DNA of 64,000 nucleotides. Source: Rufibacter sp. XAAS-G3-1 (GTDB lineage Bacteria > Bacteroidota > Bacteroidia > Cytophagales > Hymenobacteraceae). Within the stretch, counting starts at the first letter, position 1. Every line of letters begins with the position of its first letter. The DNA lies in assembly GCF_013623775.1 (NCBI RefSeq), contig NZ_JABFAM010000004.1, positions 248,001 through 312,000 of the forward strand. Direction: 5' to 3'. A program made the translations under genes and the position numbers. Below, piece after piece: positions 8,841 to 17,424 of this stretch. The notes below the pieces were generated by a model, which was not told the origin of the DNA, did not search any database, and saw only the letters and a program-made list of their open reading frames with translations.

Positions 8841-9140
8841 ATGAAACTGCAAATCAGATCTGTACACTTCACCGCAGACCAAAGTCTGTTAGATTTCCTT
8901 CAGAGAAAGCTTGACAAGCTGGACACCTATTTTGATAGAATAGTAAGCGGCGAAGTGGTTCTGCGTGTGCTAAAACCAGAGTCTCATGATAATAAGTTAG
9001 TGGAGGTGAAATTGTTTGTGCCCGGTGCTACCCTGTTCTGCTCAGAAGAGGCCGGCACCTTTGAGACTGCCACCGACAAAGCCGTGGAAGACATGAAAAA
9101 GCAGCTGATCAGGTACAAAGACAAGCTGACTACTCACTAA
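8841..9140 (+). CDS. hpf: Ribosome hibernation promoting factor, short HPF
   Basis: 99 residues beginning MKLQIRSVHFTADQSLLDFLQRKLDKL, with the beta-alpha fold of the HPF/RaiA family and the conserved ending in which a helix (TATDKAVEDMKKQLIRYKDKL) packs on the sheet. It binds the 30S subunit and stabilises inactive ribosomes in stationary phase. It lacks the C-terminal dimerisation extension of long HPF. It begins 25 nt after the Xer recombinase stop and is followed at 9163-9189 by a terminator hairpin, which ends the rpsU-xer-hpf transcript. Confidence 0.95.
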   Translation: MKLQIRSVHFTADQSLLDFLQRKLDKLDTYFDRIVSGEVVLRVLKPESHDNKLVEVKLFVPGATLFCSEEAGTFETATDKAVEDMKKQLIRYKDKLTTH

Positions 9141-9162
9141 AATACAGATGTTCATATATACA

Positions 9163-9189
9163 AAAAGAGCCCCGTTTTGGGGCTCTTTT
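9163..9189 (+). terminator. Terminator after hpf
   Basis: AAAAGAGCCCC, loop GTTTT, GGGGCTCTTTT, 22 nt after the hpf stop. The stem ends in a T-run, as in an intrinsic terminator. Confidence 0.8.
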
Positions 9190-9569
9190 CGTTAAAACAG
9201 GCTATAAACGAGTCTCTTACACCAAATTACCCACAAAAGTCTTATGGCCGTATTCCCCGTGCCGTTGTTGGTGTGCTCACCATAGCTGTCAGGCTAAGGG
9301 GATATTACCAAGAGTCTACCTATACAAAAGCTTTACCGCCCGCCCTTGTTGCGTGTTTTCACCAACAAGCAAGATGGCTTTGGGTATGGTAGAAGCCTTT
9401 TAGGCATTGCAAAAATGGGGGTTTCCCCTCTTAGCCTGACAGCTATGGTGTTCTCACTCACAACTTCTACTCAGTTCAGTTTGATGGTAGTTTTGAGAAA
9501 GGAACCGATAAAGAATTGTTGGTGATAACACCAACAATGGCACCAAAAATACAAATACCGCTATATAGA

Positions 9570-9596
9570 AAAAGAGCCCCGTTTTAGGGCTCTTTT
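9570..9596 (-). terminator. Terminator after metK
   Basis: AAAAGAGCCC, loop CGTTTTA, GGGCTCTTTT. Read on the minus strand it gives a stem and T-run 28 nt after the metK stop. It is nearly identical to the hpf terminator about 400 bp away. Confidence 0.75.
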
Positions 9597-9623
9597 CGTT
9601 AAAACAGGCGATAATCACACCTC

Positions 9624-10928
9624 TTACAAATTGAAAGCAGCTTTGATTCTGTCTACGTAGTCTAATTTCTCCCAGGTAAAGGTCTCAAACTCCCTTGTTT
9701 CAGTTGTACCGTTCACCTGGTACACTACTTTTTTCACGCCAGACGCACGGCCCATGTGTCCGTAAGCGGCAGTCTCAGAGAAAATAGGGTTCTGCAGGCC
9801 AAAACGCTTCACAATATCATACGGGCGCATCTCAAACAACTCATTCACTTTGTTCGCGATCTCACCGTCGGTCATGGTTTCGCCGTTGGCTCCTTTCACT
9901 TTGGTGGTGCCGTAGGTGGTTACATATAATCCAACGGGCTCGGCTACGCCGATGGCGTACGCTACCTGCACCAAGGCCTGGTCTGCCACCCCGGCAGCCA
10001 CTAAGTTTTTGGCAATATGGCGGGCGGCGTAAGCGGCCGAACGGTCTACTTTAGAAGAATCTTTCCCGGAGAAAGCGCCGCCGCCGTGAGCGCCTTTGCC
10101 CCCGTAGGTATCCACAATAATCTTACGGCCCGTCAAACCCGTATCGCCGTGCGGGCCTCCAATCACGAATTTACCCGTTGGGTTGATGTGGTAGGTGATA
10201 TCATCGGAAAATAGATCAACCGTACGCTGGGGCAATTGGGCTTTCACCCTAGGAAGCAGAATGTTCAAAACGTCTTCCTTGATTTTGGAAACCATTTTCT
10301 CTTCGGCCTGCTTAGAGGCAGCCCGGTCATTGGCGTCTGAACTTTCAAACTCATCGTGCTGGGTGGAGATCACCACCGTGTCAATCTTCTCGGGTACGTG
10401 GGTATCTGAGTAACGGATGGTCACCTGCGATTTGGCATCAGGACGCAGGTAGGTCATTTCTTTGCCTTCTTTCCGCACAGCGGCCAATTCTTTCAGCAGC
10501 AGGTGGGAAATCTCCAGCGCCAACGGCATGTAGCTGTCCGTCTCGTTGGTGGCATAGCCGAACATCATGCCCTGGTCACCGGCTCCCTGGTCTTCGGGGT
10601 TCTCGCGCTCAACGCCCTGGTTGATGTCTCCAGATTGCTCATGGATGGTAGAGATCACCCCACACGCCTCGGCATCAAACTTGTACTCTGACTTGGTATA
10701 CCCAATGCGGCGGATCACCTCACGGGCTACTTTCTGCACGTCAACGTAGGCCGATGATTTCACCTCGCCGCTCAGCACCACCAAACCAGTGGTCACCAGG
10801 GTCTCACAGGCTACTTTTGACTGAGGATCCTGTTTCAGGAATTCATCCAACAGGGCATCAGAAATTTGATCGGCCACTTTATCCGGATGTCCTTCCGATA
10901 CCGACTCAGATGTAAAAAGATAAGGCAT
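9624..10928 (-). CDS. metK: S-adenosylmethionine synthetase
   Basis: 434 residues, the Bacteroidota-length form. The signatures are present: GHPDK at residues 13-17, [12 protein letters not shown] for the ATP site, and [19 protein letters not shown] for the phosphate-binding loop. It makes S-adenosylmethionine from methionine and ATP, with hydrolysis of the triphosphate. A 15-30 residue insertion ([20 protein letters not shown] region) relative to the short bacterial form accounts for the extra length and is normal in this phylum. It is monocistronic: its own promoter lies upstream and its own terminator downstream. I saw no SAM riboswitch in the leader. Confidence 0.97.
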   Translation of the reverse strand: MPYLFTSESVSEGHPDKVADQISDALLDEFLKQDPQSKVACETLVTTGLVVLSGEVKSSAYVDVQKVAREVIRRIGYTKSEYKFDAEACGVISTIHEQSGDINQGVERENPEDQGAGDQGMMFGYATNETDSYMPLALEISHLLLKELAAVRKEGKEMTYLRPDAKSQVTIRYSDTHVPEKIDTVVISTQHDEFESSDANDRAASKQAEEKMVSKIKEDVLNILLPRVKAQLPQRTVDLFSDDITYHINPTGKFVIGGPHGDTGLTGRKIIVDTYGGKGAHGGGAFSGKDSSKVDRSAAYAARHIAKNLVAAGVADQALVQVAYAIGVAEPVGLYVTTYGTTKVKGANGETMTDGEIANKVNELFEMRPYDIVKRFGLQNPIFSETAAYGHMGRASGVKKVVYQVNGTTETREFETFTWEKLDYVDRIKAAFNL

Positions 10929-10982
10929 TATCTAGATTATTATTTCAACAACAAGGCGGCACAGCACTTGGCCCGCAAGTGA

Positions 10983-11014
10983 CAAATTTAGTTTAATTGG
11001 CGGAGATGCAAAAA
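10983..11014 (-). promoter_or_regulatory. Bacteroidota-type promoter of metK
   Basis: On the minus strand TTTTTG (11009-11014) is followed after 18 nt by TAAATTTG (10983-10990), an exact TAnnTTTG match. It lies 55 nt upstream of the metK ATG. Confidence 0.7.
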
Positions 11015-11086
11015 CATACCTTGCAAATGGGCAATTCTGCCATCTTTTCTTTTAGAAGAAATCTGGCTTATCTGGCCTCTCCCCGC

Positions 11087-11118
11087 TTTTAGGCACTTTT
11101 TAAGAAAACAGCCTAAAA
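11087..11118. repeat. Dispersed palindrome copy
   Basis: TTTTAGGC pairs with GCCTAAAA around an A/T-rich centre. It lies between the divergent metK and PAP2 genes (gap 10929-11239). Besides this and the metK promoter the gap shows nothing else I can name. Confidence 0.75.
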
Positions 11119-11239
11119 ACCAGATTGCCCCTGAGTCTCAACAGCTTTGAAGGCCATACAATCCCGGGCAGAAACCTTTTAAACCTCTTCCCGTTTCAGA
11201 AACATCTTATAATTCATATTTTACCTATTCCTTCCAGCT

Positions 11240-12049
11240 ATGAAAAAACACCTTTATACTCTTTTAATTAGCTTTTTCGCTATTACTCAGACGTTTGCCC
11301 AATCTACTTCTCCTTATAAAACTTCATTTAAGGTAGACGCTCCTATTACGGTGGCTGGAATGGGTTTAAGCGGATTGGGTTTGTACCTGATGCAGCAGAA
11401 GGAGCCTTTCACCCGGGCAGAAGCATTGGCGCTGCGGAAAAGCGACGTGAATAGCTTTGACCGTTTCTCGGCGGGTAACCACAGTGAAAGCGCGAAAAAA
11501 GTAAGCGACTTTATGCTGTATGGCTCATTAGCGGCGCCGGCGTTACTTTTGTTTGACTCTGATATCAATGATAACACTGGGCAGTTGCTGGCGCTTTACG
11601 TAGAGACCATGGCCATCACCGGTACGCTCTTCACCATGAGCTCAGCCGCGTTTCCCAGAGCCCGGCCTTTGACTTACAGCCCAGCGGTAGAAATTGGGGA
11701 GAAAACCCGGGCTAACTCCCAGAATTCCTTCTTCGCAGGGCATACGGCGGCGGTCTCCACTATCTCTTTCTTTACCGCCAAAGTATTCCATGACTACAAC
11801 CCAGACTCACCAGCTAGGCCTTTTGTGTGGGCCGGGGCTGCCGTGGTTCCCGCTGTGGTGGGCTACTTGCGCCTGGAGGCCGGAAAACATTTCCTCAGCG
11901 ACAACCTGGTGGGCTATGGTGTAGGTGCTGCAGTGGGTATTCTGGTGCCGCAATTGCACAAGAAAGACATAGGGCTTTCTGTAGCCCCTACCGTGATTCC
12001 GGTGCTTGGCCAAAACCTGGACGGAGTAAGCCTTCAGTATAAATTCTAA
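11240..12049 (+). CDS. PAP2-like phosphatase family protein, first of a tandem pair
   Basis: 269 residues with a signal peptide (cleavage near TFAQS, about residue 21) and several hydrophobic helices. The PAP2 motifs are RARP (motif 1), SFFAGHTAA with the catalytic His (motif 2, usually PSGH) and LRLEAGKHFLSDNLVG, which fits R-x5-H-x3-D (motif 3). The Lys normally seven residues before the motif 1 Arg is absent (a Ser stands there). PAP2 enzymes hydrolyse lipid phosphates or pyrophosphates outside the inner membrane; substrate is unknown here. The stop overlaps the next start (TAATG), so the two paralogues are translationally coupled. Confidence 0.85.
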   Translation: MKKHLYTLLISFFAITQTFAQSTSPYKTSFKVDAPITVAGMGLSGLGLYLMQQKEPFTRAEALALRKSDVNSFDRFSAGNHSESAKKVSDFMLYGSLAAPALLLFDSDINDNTGQLLALYVETMAITGTLFTMSSAAFPRARPLTYSPAVEIGEKTRANSQNSFFAGHTAAVSTISFFTAKVFHDYNPDSPARPFVWAGAAVVPAVVGYLRLEAGKHFLSDNLVGYGVGAAVGILVPQLHKKDIGLSVAPTVIPVLGQNLDGVSLQYKF

Positions 12050-12891
12050 TGAGCCGCTTGTCTACGTCCTTTCAGTACCTATTGGCGTGTGTGACCCTGC
12101 TCCAGCTTGCCTTTGCTCCGGTACAGGCGCAAAGCACGGTGAACCGCCTGTACCACACAGATTTGCTGCGCGATGGGCTGATTACCGCCGGAGGGGTTAC
12201 CATGTCGGTAGCAGGTTCTTTGCTGCTCACCAACAAAGAGCAACTGACGGAAGCAGACCTGCTGACCCTAGACAAAAACCAGGTAAATAGGTTTGACCGA
12301 TGGGCCGCCGGCAACTACAGCAAGAAAGCCAAAGATGCCAGCGATGTCTTTTTCTACACGTCGTACGCCCTGCCCTTGCTTTTTCTGGCTGATAAAACCG
12401 CTACTCCGCACCTTAAGGACATTTACTTCCTTTATGCTGAAACCGTGTCTTTGGCCGGGGGGCTTTATGCTTTAACCGCTGGCTTAACCAACCGGAAAAG
12501 GCCCAATGTCTACGCCACCCACGCTCCGCTGGAGGAAAGGCTGCATAAGTATGCCGAGAACTCTTTTTTTGCGGGACATACCGCCGCAACGGCCAGTGTT
12601 GCCTTTTTCACGGCCAAAGTCTTCCATGACCTGCACCCAGATTCGCCCTGGCGCCCGGTGGTATGGGGAGCCGCCGCCGCAGTGCCGGCCACGGTAGGGT
12701 ATTTAAGGCTTAGGGCGGGCAAGCATTTCCTGAGCGATAATATTGTAGGTTATACCGTGGGGGCCACCATCGGGATTCTGGTGCCAGAACTGCATAAGAA
12801 GAACAACCAGATGGGCTGGAGACTTATTCCCGCCGCCGAGCAGTTGCCGGGAGAATTTCTGCAAGGCGTGGCGCTAACAAAGCGTTTTTAG
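12049..12891 (+). CDS. PAP2-like phosphatase family protein, second of a tandem pair
   Basis: 280 residues with a signal peptide ending near PVQAQS (about residue 28). It aligns throughout with the preceding gene: NRFDRWAAGNYSKKAKDASD, NSFFAGHTAATASVAFFTAKVFHD and YLRLRAGKHFLSDNIVGYTVG are shared blocks, so the pair is a tandem duplication with clear divergence. The catalytic His residues (FAGH, and KHFLSD) are kept, while motif 1 is reduced to KRP without the usual spaced Lys. It is probably a periplasmic or membrane-bound phosphatase. The stop codon lies inside a degenerate copy of the dispersed palindrome that begins near 12882. Confidence 0.85.
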   Translation: MSRLSTSFQYLLACVTLLQLAFAPVQAQSTVNRLYHTDLLRDGLITAGGVTMSVAGSLLLTNKEQLTEADLLTLDKNQVNRFDRWAAGNYSKKAKDASDVFFYTSYALPLLFLADKTATPHLKDIYFLYAETVSLAGGLYALTAGLTNRKRPNVYATHAPLEERLHKYAENSFFAGHTAATASVAFFTAKVFHDLHPDSPWRPVVWGAAAAVPATVGYLRLRAGKHFLSDNIVGYTVGATIGILVPELHKKNNQMGWRLIPAAEQLPGEFLQGVALTKRF

Positions 12892-12904
12892 CTTACTTTT
12901 CTAA

Positions 12905-12966
12905 AACTGCCTCTAAAACAGGAAAGCCAGCCCCGTGGGGCTGGCTTTCCTGTTTTAGAGGCAGTT
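12905..12966. terminator. Bidirectional terminator, perfect 30-bp hairpin
   Basis: The left arm 12905-12934 (AACTGCCTCTAAAACAGG... to CAGCCCC) is exactly complementary to 12937-12966, with a 2-nt loop GT. It lies between the convergent PAP2 and S9 peptidase genes. The outer arms (CTCTAAAACAG/CTGTTTTAGAG) carry words of the dispersed palindrome; the inner part is an ordinary G/C-rich terminator stem. Confidence 0.85.
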
Positions 12967-12969
12967 ATT

Positions 12970-15360
12970 CTATTTTGGGCCTGTTTTGTTCAAATTAGCC
13001 TCAAAAAGCTTGAGAATACGCTTGTACTCATCTGTCCAGCTGCTGGGCTCTACAAACCCGTGGTCTTCTATGGGGTAAACGGCCAGCTCCCAGTTTTCCT
13101 TTTTCAGCTCAATCAAGCGCTGTGATAACCGCACAATATCCTGGAAATGCACGTTGGTGTCTACCATTCCGTGGCACATGAGGAGGGCTCCTTTCAAGCC
13201 TTCGGCAAAGTAGATGGGTGAGCTGCGCACGTAGGCCAGACTGTCGCTTTGGGGCTCATTTAAGATGTTGGAGGTGTAGCCGTGGTTATAGTGTGCCCAA
13301 TCAGTCACAGAGCGCAGGGCGGCCCCGGCGGCAAAAACATCTGGTTGGGTAAACATGGCCATGAGGGTAATGAACCCGCCGTAAGAACCGCCGTAGATGC
13401 CAATTCTTTGGGGGTCTACGTTGTATTTCTCCACCAGCAGCCTCGCCCCGTCTACGTGGTCACTCAGGTCTTTTCCGCCCATGTGACGGTAGATGCCCGT
13501 GCGCCAGTCACGTCCGTAACCCGCACTGCCGCGGTAATCAATGTCCAAAACGGTATAGCCTTTGTCTGCCAGAAGATTATGGAACATGTACTCCCTGAAG
13601 TAGGTACTCCACCATTTATGGGCGTTCTGCAGATACCCCGCGCCGTGCACAAATATGACGGCAGGCCCTGTTCCCGAGGCATTCTCTGGCCGGTACAGTC
13701 TGGCATGCACCTCGGCTCCGTCTGCTGCTTTGTAGGTGATCACTTCCGGCTCGCGCCAAGGATAGGCATTAAACTCAGCGGTAGTAGATTTGGTGATTTG
13801 CACCGGTTTGGCACCGGGCCGGTTCTCCATGAGGTATAGCTCCCAGGGCTTGTTGGAATAGGAGTAGCGGATGGCCAGGTTCTTTTCATCTGGCGATATG
13901 GTTACTTCATGCGCCCCGGTCATTCTGGTGATCTGCTCCATTTTTCCGCCCTTCAGCGGCAGTCGGTAGAAATGCTGCTCGCCCGGGTGTACCTGGTTGG
14001 TGGTGAGAAACCAGTACTTTTTATCGTTGGACATTTGGATGCTCTGCACCTCAAACTTACCGCTGGTCAGGGCAGCTTTGTTTCCGGTTGTAGCATTTAC
14101 CGTATATAGGTGCGCATAGCCGCTTTCCTCAGAGAGAAACCACACCTTCTCGTTGTCTGGCAGCCAGCCAATCTCACCGGCACCATAGCCGTTGATCCAG
14201 GCATCGTCATGCTGCCGATCCAGGAGTTTGATTGCCCGGGTAGCGGGATCGAAACCCATGATCCAACGGTCTTTGTTATCCTGAGATCTGGCTACCAGCA
14301 CGGCTTTCTTGCCGTTGGGCGAGTAATACGGCCCAAACATCATGATCTTCCTTTGGCCAGCGGCCGAACGTGCAGAGTCCGCTTTGCCCGTCTTTTGATT
14401 TGTCTGTAGGTAAGCAGGCCGGTCTTGAATGCCAGGCAACGTTTTGAAAGAAACCAGGTAGGTAGTATCCCGCGTGAGGTCATACAGCCCCAGTTCATAG
14501 GTCGCCTGCTCATCGCCCACTTTGGTTCTGGTGGCAATTTCTTCGGTGTAGCCCGATGCCGTGACATAGTTAGGCACTTGTGCAATCTTGCTGTTGGCGG
14601 GTCTTGCCACTAAGCGGTAGGTGATAAACCGCTCATCTGGGCTCAGGATGATGTTATCTACCAATTTGTCTTCGAGGTAGATCTCTTTGGGTCTGCTGCT
14701 GGCCGTTTCTCTCTGGGCCAAGCGCTGCTGTTTCCGGGCTTCCTCTCTCTTTTGGATGATCTGCAACAACTCTACCTGCTGCTCGCGCAGAAAACGTTCC
14801 TGCTTGTCCCTTACCAAGTCTGGATCTACGGGCTTTCTGCCTTTCCTGAAATCGGTTAATTGCCGTGTTTGGCCATTGGCGATGTTCCAGGCATAGAGAT
14901 TGCCGTCTTTCACGTAGGTTACTTCCTGCTCATCAAATGCAAACCCCGGTGACGACTCGCGTTCTACGGTTTTGGTGAGTTGCCTCAGCTTGCCACTCTT
15001 TACGTCTAACAGGAAGAGGTCTCCTCCCCGCTCATACACCCGGTGGGTTCTCTTCTGGTTGTACACTCCCCCGGGCGTGAATAATCTCCTGCGGGCAGCG
15101 GCCGATACTTTGGTTGCTTTTGTGCCTTTTACCTGCACCGTGTACAAAGAGTCTCGTTTCGCTTTCTCAGGATTCCACTGGAAATAGACATTTCTACTAT
15201 CATCAGACCAATAGATGTTACTAGGCGAAGTACCAAGCCACTGGGCGGGATCTTGCATGATCTTATCAACCGTGAGCGTTGGTTTGGTTTGGGCGTTAAT
15301 GGTACATAGGGGTAGTACCAAGGCCACCATTAGTACCCAAGTTGCTTTAATGAGATGCAT
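12970..15360 (-). CDS. S9 family peptidase (DPP IV / prolyl oligopeptidase type), secreted
   Basis: The frame is open from 15390 but the ATG at 15360 (MHLIKATWVLMVALVLPLCTINAQ) gives a clean signal peptide; the 10 codons before it fall in a degenerate dispersed palindrome. An N-terminal DPP IV-like beta-propeller (about 60-520) is followed by the alpha/beta hydrolase domain with Ser in GGSYGG, Asp in MVDTNVH and His in EDHGF (669, 744 and 777 counting from 15390; subtract 10 for this start). Such enzymes remove dipeptides, often after Pro or Ala, in the periplasm or at the surface. It begins 42 nt after the amidase stop and is likely cotranscribed. The last codons (NLNKTGPK) overlap another palindrome-like stretch. 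Confidence 0.92.
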   Translation of the reverse strand: MHLIKATWVLMVALVLPLCTINAQTKPTLTVDKIMQDPAQWLGTSPSNIYWSDDSRNVYFQWNPEKAKRDSLYTVQVKGTKATKVSAAARRRLFTPGGVYNQKRTHRVYERGGDLFLLDVKSGKLRQLTKTVERESSPGFAFDEQEVTYVKDGNLYAWNIANGQTRQLTDFRKGRKPVDPDLVRDKQERFLREQQVELLQIIQKREEARKQQRLAQRETASSRPKEIYLEDKLVDNIILSPDERFITYRLVARPANSKIAQVPNYVTASGYTEEIATRTKVGDEQATYELGLYDLTRDTTYLVSFKTLPGIQDRPAYLQTNQKTGKADSARSAAGQRKIMMFGPYYSPNGKKAVLVARSQDNKDRWIMGFDPATRAIKLLDRQHDDAWINGYGAGEIGWLPDNEKVWFLSEESGYAHLYTVNATTGNKAALTSGKFEVQSIQMSNDKKYWFLTTNQVHPGEQHFYRLPLKGGKMEQITRMTGAHEVTISPDEKNLAIRYSYSNKPWELYLMENRPGAKPVQITKSTTAEFNAYPWREPEVITYKAADGAEVHARLYRPENASGTGPAVIFVHGAGYLQNAHKWWSTYFREYMFHNLLADKGYTVLDIDYRGSAGYGRDWRTGIYRHMGGKDLSDHVDGARLLVEKYNVDPQRIGIYGGSYGGFITLMAMFTQPDVFAAGAALRSVTDWAHYNHGYTSNILNEPQSDSLAYVRSSPIYFAEGLKGALLMCHGMVDTNVHFQDIVRLSQRLIELKKENWELAVYPIEDHGFVEPSSWTDEYKRILKLFEANLNKTGPK

Positions 15361-15402
15361 TTTTAAGCTTATTTTTGAAAAACACGTCAAAAAGGAAAGA
15401 GA

Positions 15403-17076
15403 TTAGAAATTCAAAGATGGATGTTTTTTGTGAAAATCTGTTCCATCTTGGTATTCTTTGGCAAAAGCCAACAGTTCTGCTTCCCCAAACAACTTTCCAA
15501 TAAAAGTAATGGTGGTAGGCAGGTTTCTGCTGTTAAAACCGTTTGGCACCACCACACAGGGGTGGCCTGTCAGGTTTGTGATAACCAGGTTGCTGCTCGC
15601 AAACGCTGGTGATACGTACACATCTACTTGGTGCATCATTTTGTGCATTTCCTGAATCAACTGATAGCGTACCCGCTGGGCCTGAAGATACTCTACGGCA
15701 GGAATAAACCTTGCACTCCGGAAGGTATTGGGCCAGGCATTTTTATCCTGGTTCACCATTAAATCTACCTTTCCGTTGCGGGTGATTTCATCAAATGCCG
15801 TCGCACCTTCCACTGAGATGGTCATTACCAGGTCATTTACCGGCATTTTGGGCAGTTCTATAGGAATAAGTTCGTGCCCTGCTTTCCGCAATGCCGCTAG
15901 CGTAGCCTGGTCTTGCGCTTTGGTTGGGTAGTCGCGCTCAAAATCGGTTTTCAGGTACCCAATGCGCAGTTTCTTGAGGTTCCGTTTCGCGTCATAATTG
16001 AAAGGAGCGTCATAGACGGACTGGTCTTTGCCGTCTGGGCCATAAATAGCATTGAACACAATGGCACAGTCTTCTACCGTTCTGGCAATGGGGCCTATCT
16101 TATCCATTGACCAACTCAAGGCCATAGCCCCATGGCGGCTCACCCGGCCATATGTGGGCCGAAGCCCTGTGGTACCACAAGCGGTAGAGGGAGAGACAAT
16201 GGAGCCTAGGGTTTCTGTCCCAATGGCAAACGGCAGCAGACCTGCGGCTACCGCCGAGGCTGAGCCCGCCGATGAGCCGCTGGAGCCTCTGGCAATATCC
16301 CAGGGGGTACGTGTTTTTCCACCATACCAGACATCGCCCATGGCCAACTCCCCTAAGGTCATTTTAGCGACTAACACTGCCCCAGCCTCTCTCAGCCTCA
16401 CAACCACCGTGGCATCTTCCTCAATGGCCTGGTCTTTGAAAGGCACCGCGCCCCAGGTGGTTTTATAGCCTCTGGTACTCAACAAATCTTTTACCCCAAA
16501 CGGAATGCCATGCAATAGGCCCTTGTACTTTCCGGCTTTGATTTCAGCATCTGCTTGTTTGGCTTGTTGCATGGCCAGTTCCTCTGTGAAGGAGGTGACA
16601 CACTGTAGTTTAGGATTGTACTTCTTCAGGCGTTCCAGAAAAAACTGCGTCAACTCTACTGAAGAAATCTTCTTTGCCTTTAAGAGCTCTGCCAACTCCC
16701 TCACGGAATAAAACGCCAGATCTTCTCTGTTGGCCGGAAGCTCTACCTTATTTAAAGAGGATGGCTTGAATTTCTCTTTCTCCCGCTCAAATGTGAAGCC
16801 GACCGGCAGTGGGTTAAACATAAGCGCCGGGGGCACGTCGTTTCCAATTTTAGCAGTCCTTAAACGTCCGTAACTATTCCTAAGATCGGTTAACTCGGCT
16901 AAGGCGGTATCTAGTTGGGCTGGCTTAAAGTTGAGCCCTAATAGTTGCTGGGCACTCTGCACCATTGGCACGGTTATCTTTGCTACCTCCAACCTTCTCC
17001 CCACAAAGGCACCGGTAAAGAAAAGCGCCACTCCAAGGCTGGAGAGAACTAACGTTTTATGCTTGCTTTTAATCAT
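15403..17076 (-). CDS. Amidase signature family hydrolase, membrane-anchored or secreted
   Basis: 557 residues. The N-terminal helix (residues 9-26, VLSSLGVALFFTGAFVG) is an uncleaved anchor or signal. The amidase signature triad is complete: Lys196 (GIPFGVKDLL), cis-Ser268 (RGSSGSSAGSA) and nucleophile Ser292 (GTETLGSIVSP). The spacing of 24 between the two Ser residues is canonical. The family hydrolyses amides, peptide C-terminal amides or similar compounds; the substrate is unknown. An extra N-terminal region of about 110 residues precedes the catalytic domain. The neighbouring secreted S9 peptidase suggests work on extracellular peptides, which is inference only. Confidence 0.9.
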   Translation of the reverse strand: MIKSKHKTLVLSSLGVALFFTGAFVGRRLEVAKITVPMVQSAQQLLGLNFKPAQLDTALAELTDLRNSYGRLRTAKIGNDVPPALMFNPLPVGFTFEREKEKFKPSSLNKVELPANREDLAFYSVRELAELLKAKKISSVELTQFFLERLKKYNPKLQCVTSFTEELAMQQAKQADAEIKAGKYKGLLHGIPFGVKDLLSTRGYKTTWGAVPFKDQAIEEDATVVVRLREAGAVLVAKMTLGELAMGDVWYGGKTRTPWDIARGSSGSSAGSASAVAAGLLPFAIGTETLGSIVSPSTACGTTGLRPTYGRVSRHGAMALSWSMDKIGPIARTVEDCAIVFNAIYGPDGKDQSVYDAPFNYDAKRNLKKLRIGYLKTDFERDYPTKAQDQATLAALRKAGHELIPIELPKMPVNDLVMTISVEGATAFDEITRNGKVDLMVNQDKNAWPNTFRSARFIPAVEYLQAQRVRYQLIQEMHKMMHQVDVYVSPAFASSNLVITNLTGHPCVVVPNGFNSRNLPTTITFIGKLFGEAELLAFAKEYQDGTDFHKKHPSLNF

Positions 17077-17240
17077 GCTTATGTACGTTTATTATCTTCT
17101 TTGAAGGACAATTTATTGCAAATATGCTATGAACTTATAAGGACTTTTAAGTTTATAACTGAAGCTGTTTACAGTTTTGAGCAGAGTTTTCTTGTTCTAT
17201 AGCTACACACATCCCCTTGGTGAAAACGCCGCTATACCTT

Positions 17241-17280
17241 CTGTTTAGAGGCTATTTTCCGCAAAGCAGCTTCTAAACAG
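17241..17280. repeat. Dispersed palindrome copy
   Basis: CTGTTTAGAGGCTATTTTCC pairs with GCAGCTTCTAAACAG. It lies in the 348-bp gap 17077-17424, which otherwise holds only the terminator at 17355-17420. Confidence 0.75.
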
Positions 17281-17354
17281 AAATTTTCAACCAGAAGGCG
17301 ACCCCATCAAACGCTTGTGCTAGCCATGTTTCGGAAATTCTACACAGCTTCACT

Positions 17355-17420
17355 GCCATCTTCCTTTATAACAAAAGAGCCGTCTTGAGAGACGGCTCTT
17401 TTGTTATAAAGGAAGATGGC
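17355..17420 (-). terminator. Terminator of SusCD pair 1, perfect 31-bp hairpin
   Basis: 17355-17385 (GCCATCTTCC... to GAGCCGTCT) is exactly complementary to 17390-17420, with loop TGAG. It begins 4 nt after the SusD stop. The length of the perfect stem far exceeds what termination needs. Confidence 0.85.
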
Positions 17421-17424
17421 TAAA

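Larger units (their letters stand above)
9141..9623. repeat. hpf/metK convergent gap: duplicated terminator module enclosing inverted repeats
   Basis: The two ends carry near-identical modules: GAGCCCCGTTTT, then GGGCTCTTTTCGTTAAAACAGGC, then CTCTTACA (9163-9220 and 9570-9627). Each holds a terminator hairpin plus a palindrome-family half. Between them lie an inverted repeat (CACCATAGCTGTCAGGCTAA at 9278-9297, complement at 9431-9450), an imperfect hairpin at 9346-9370 and a perfect 10-bp hairpin (ATTGTTGGTG/CACCAACAAT, 9515-9538). No protein-like open frame is visible. It resembles a small non-autonomous inserted element. Confidence 0.7.

Noticed and set aside
10929-11239. SAM riboswitch upstream of metK
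   Set aside because: The leader between promoter and ATG is only about 50 nt and shows no recognisable riboswitch core.
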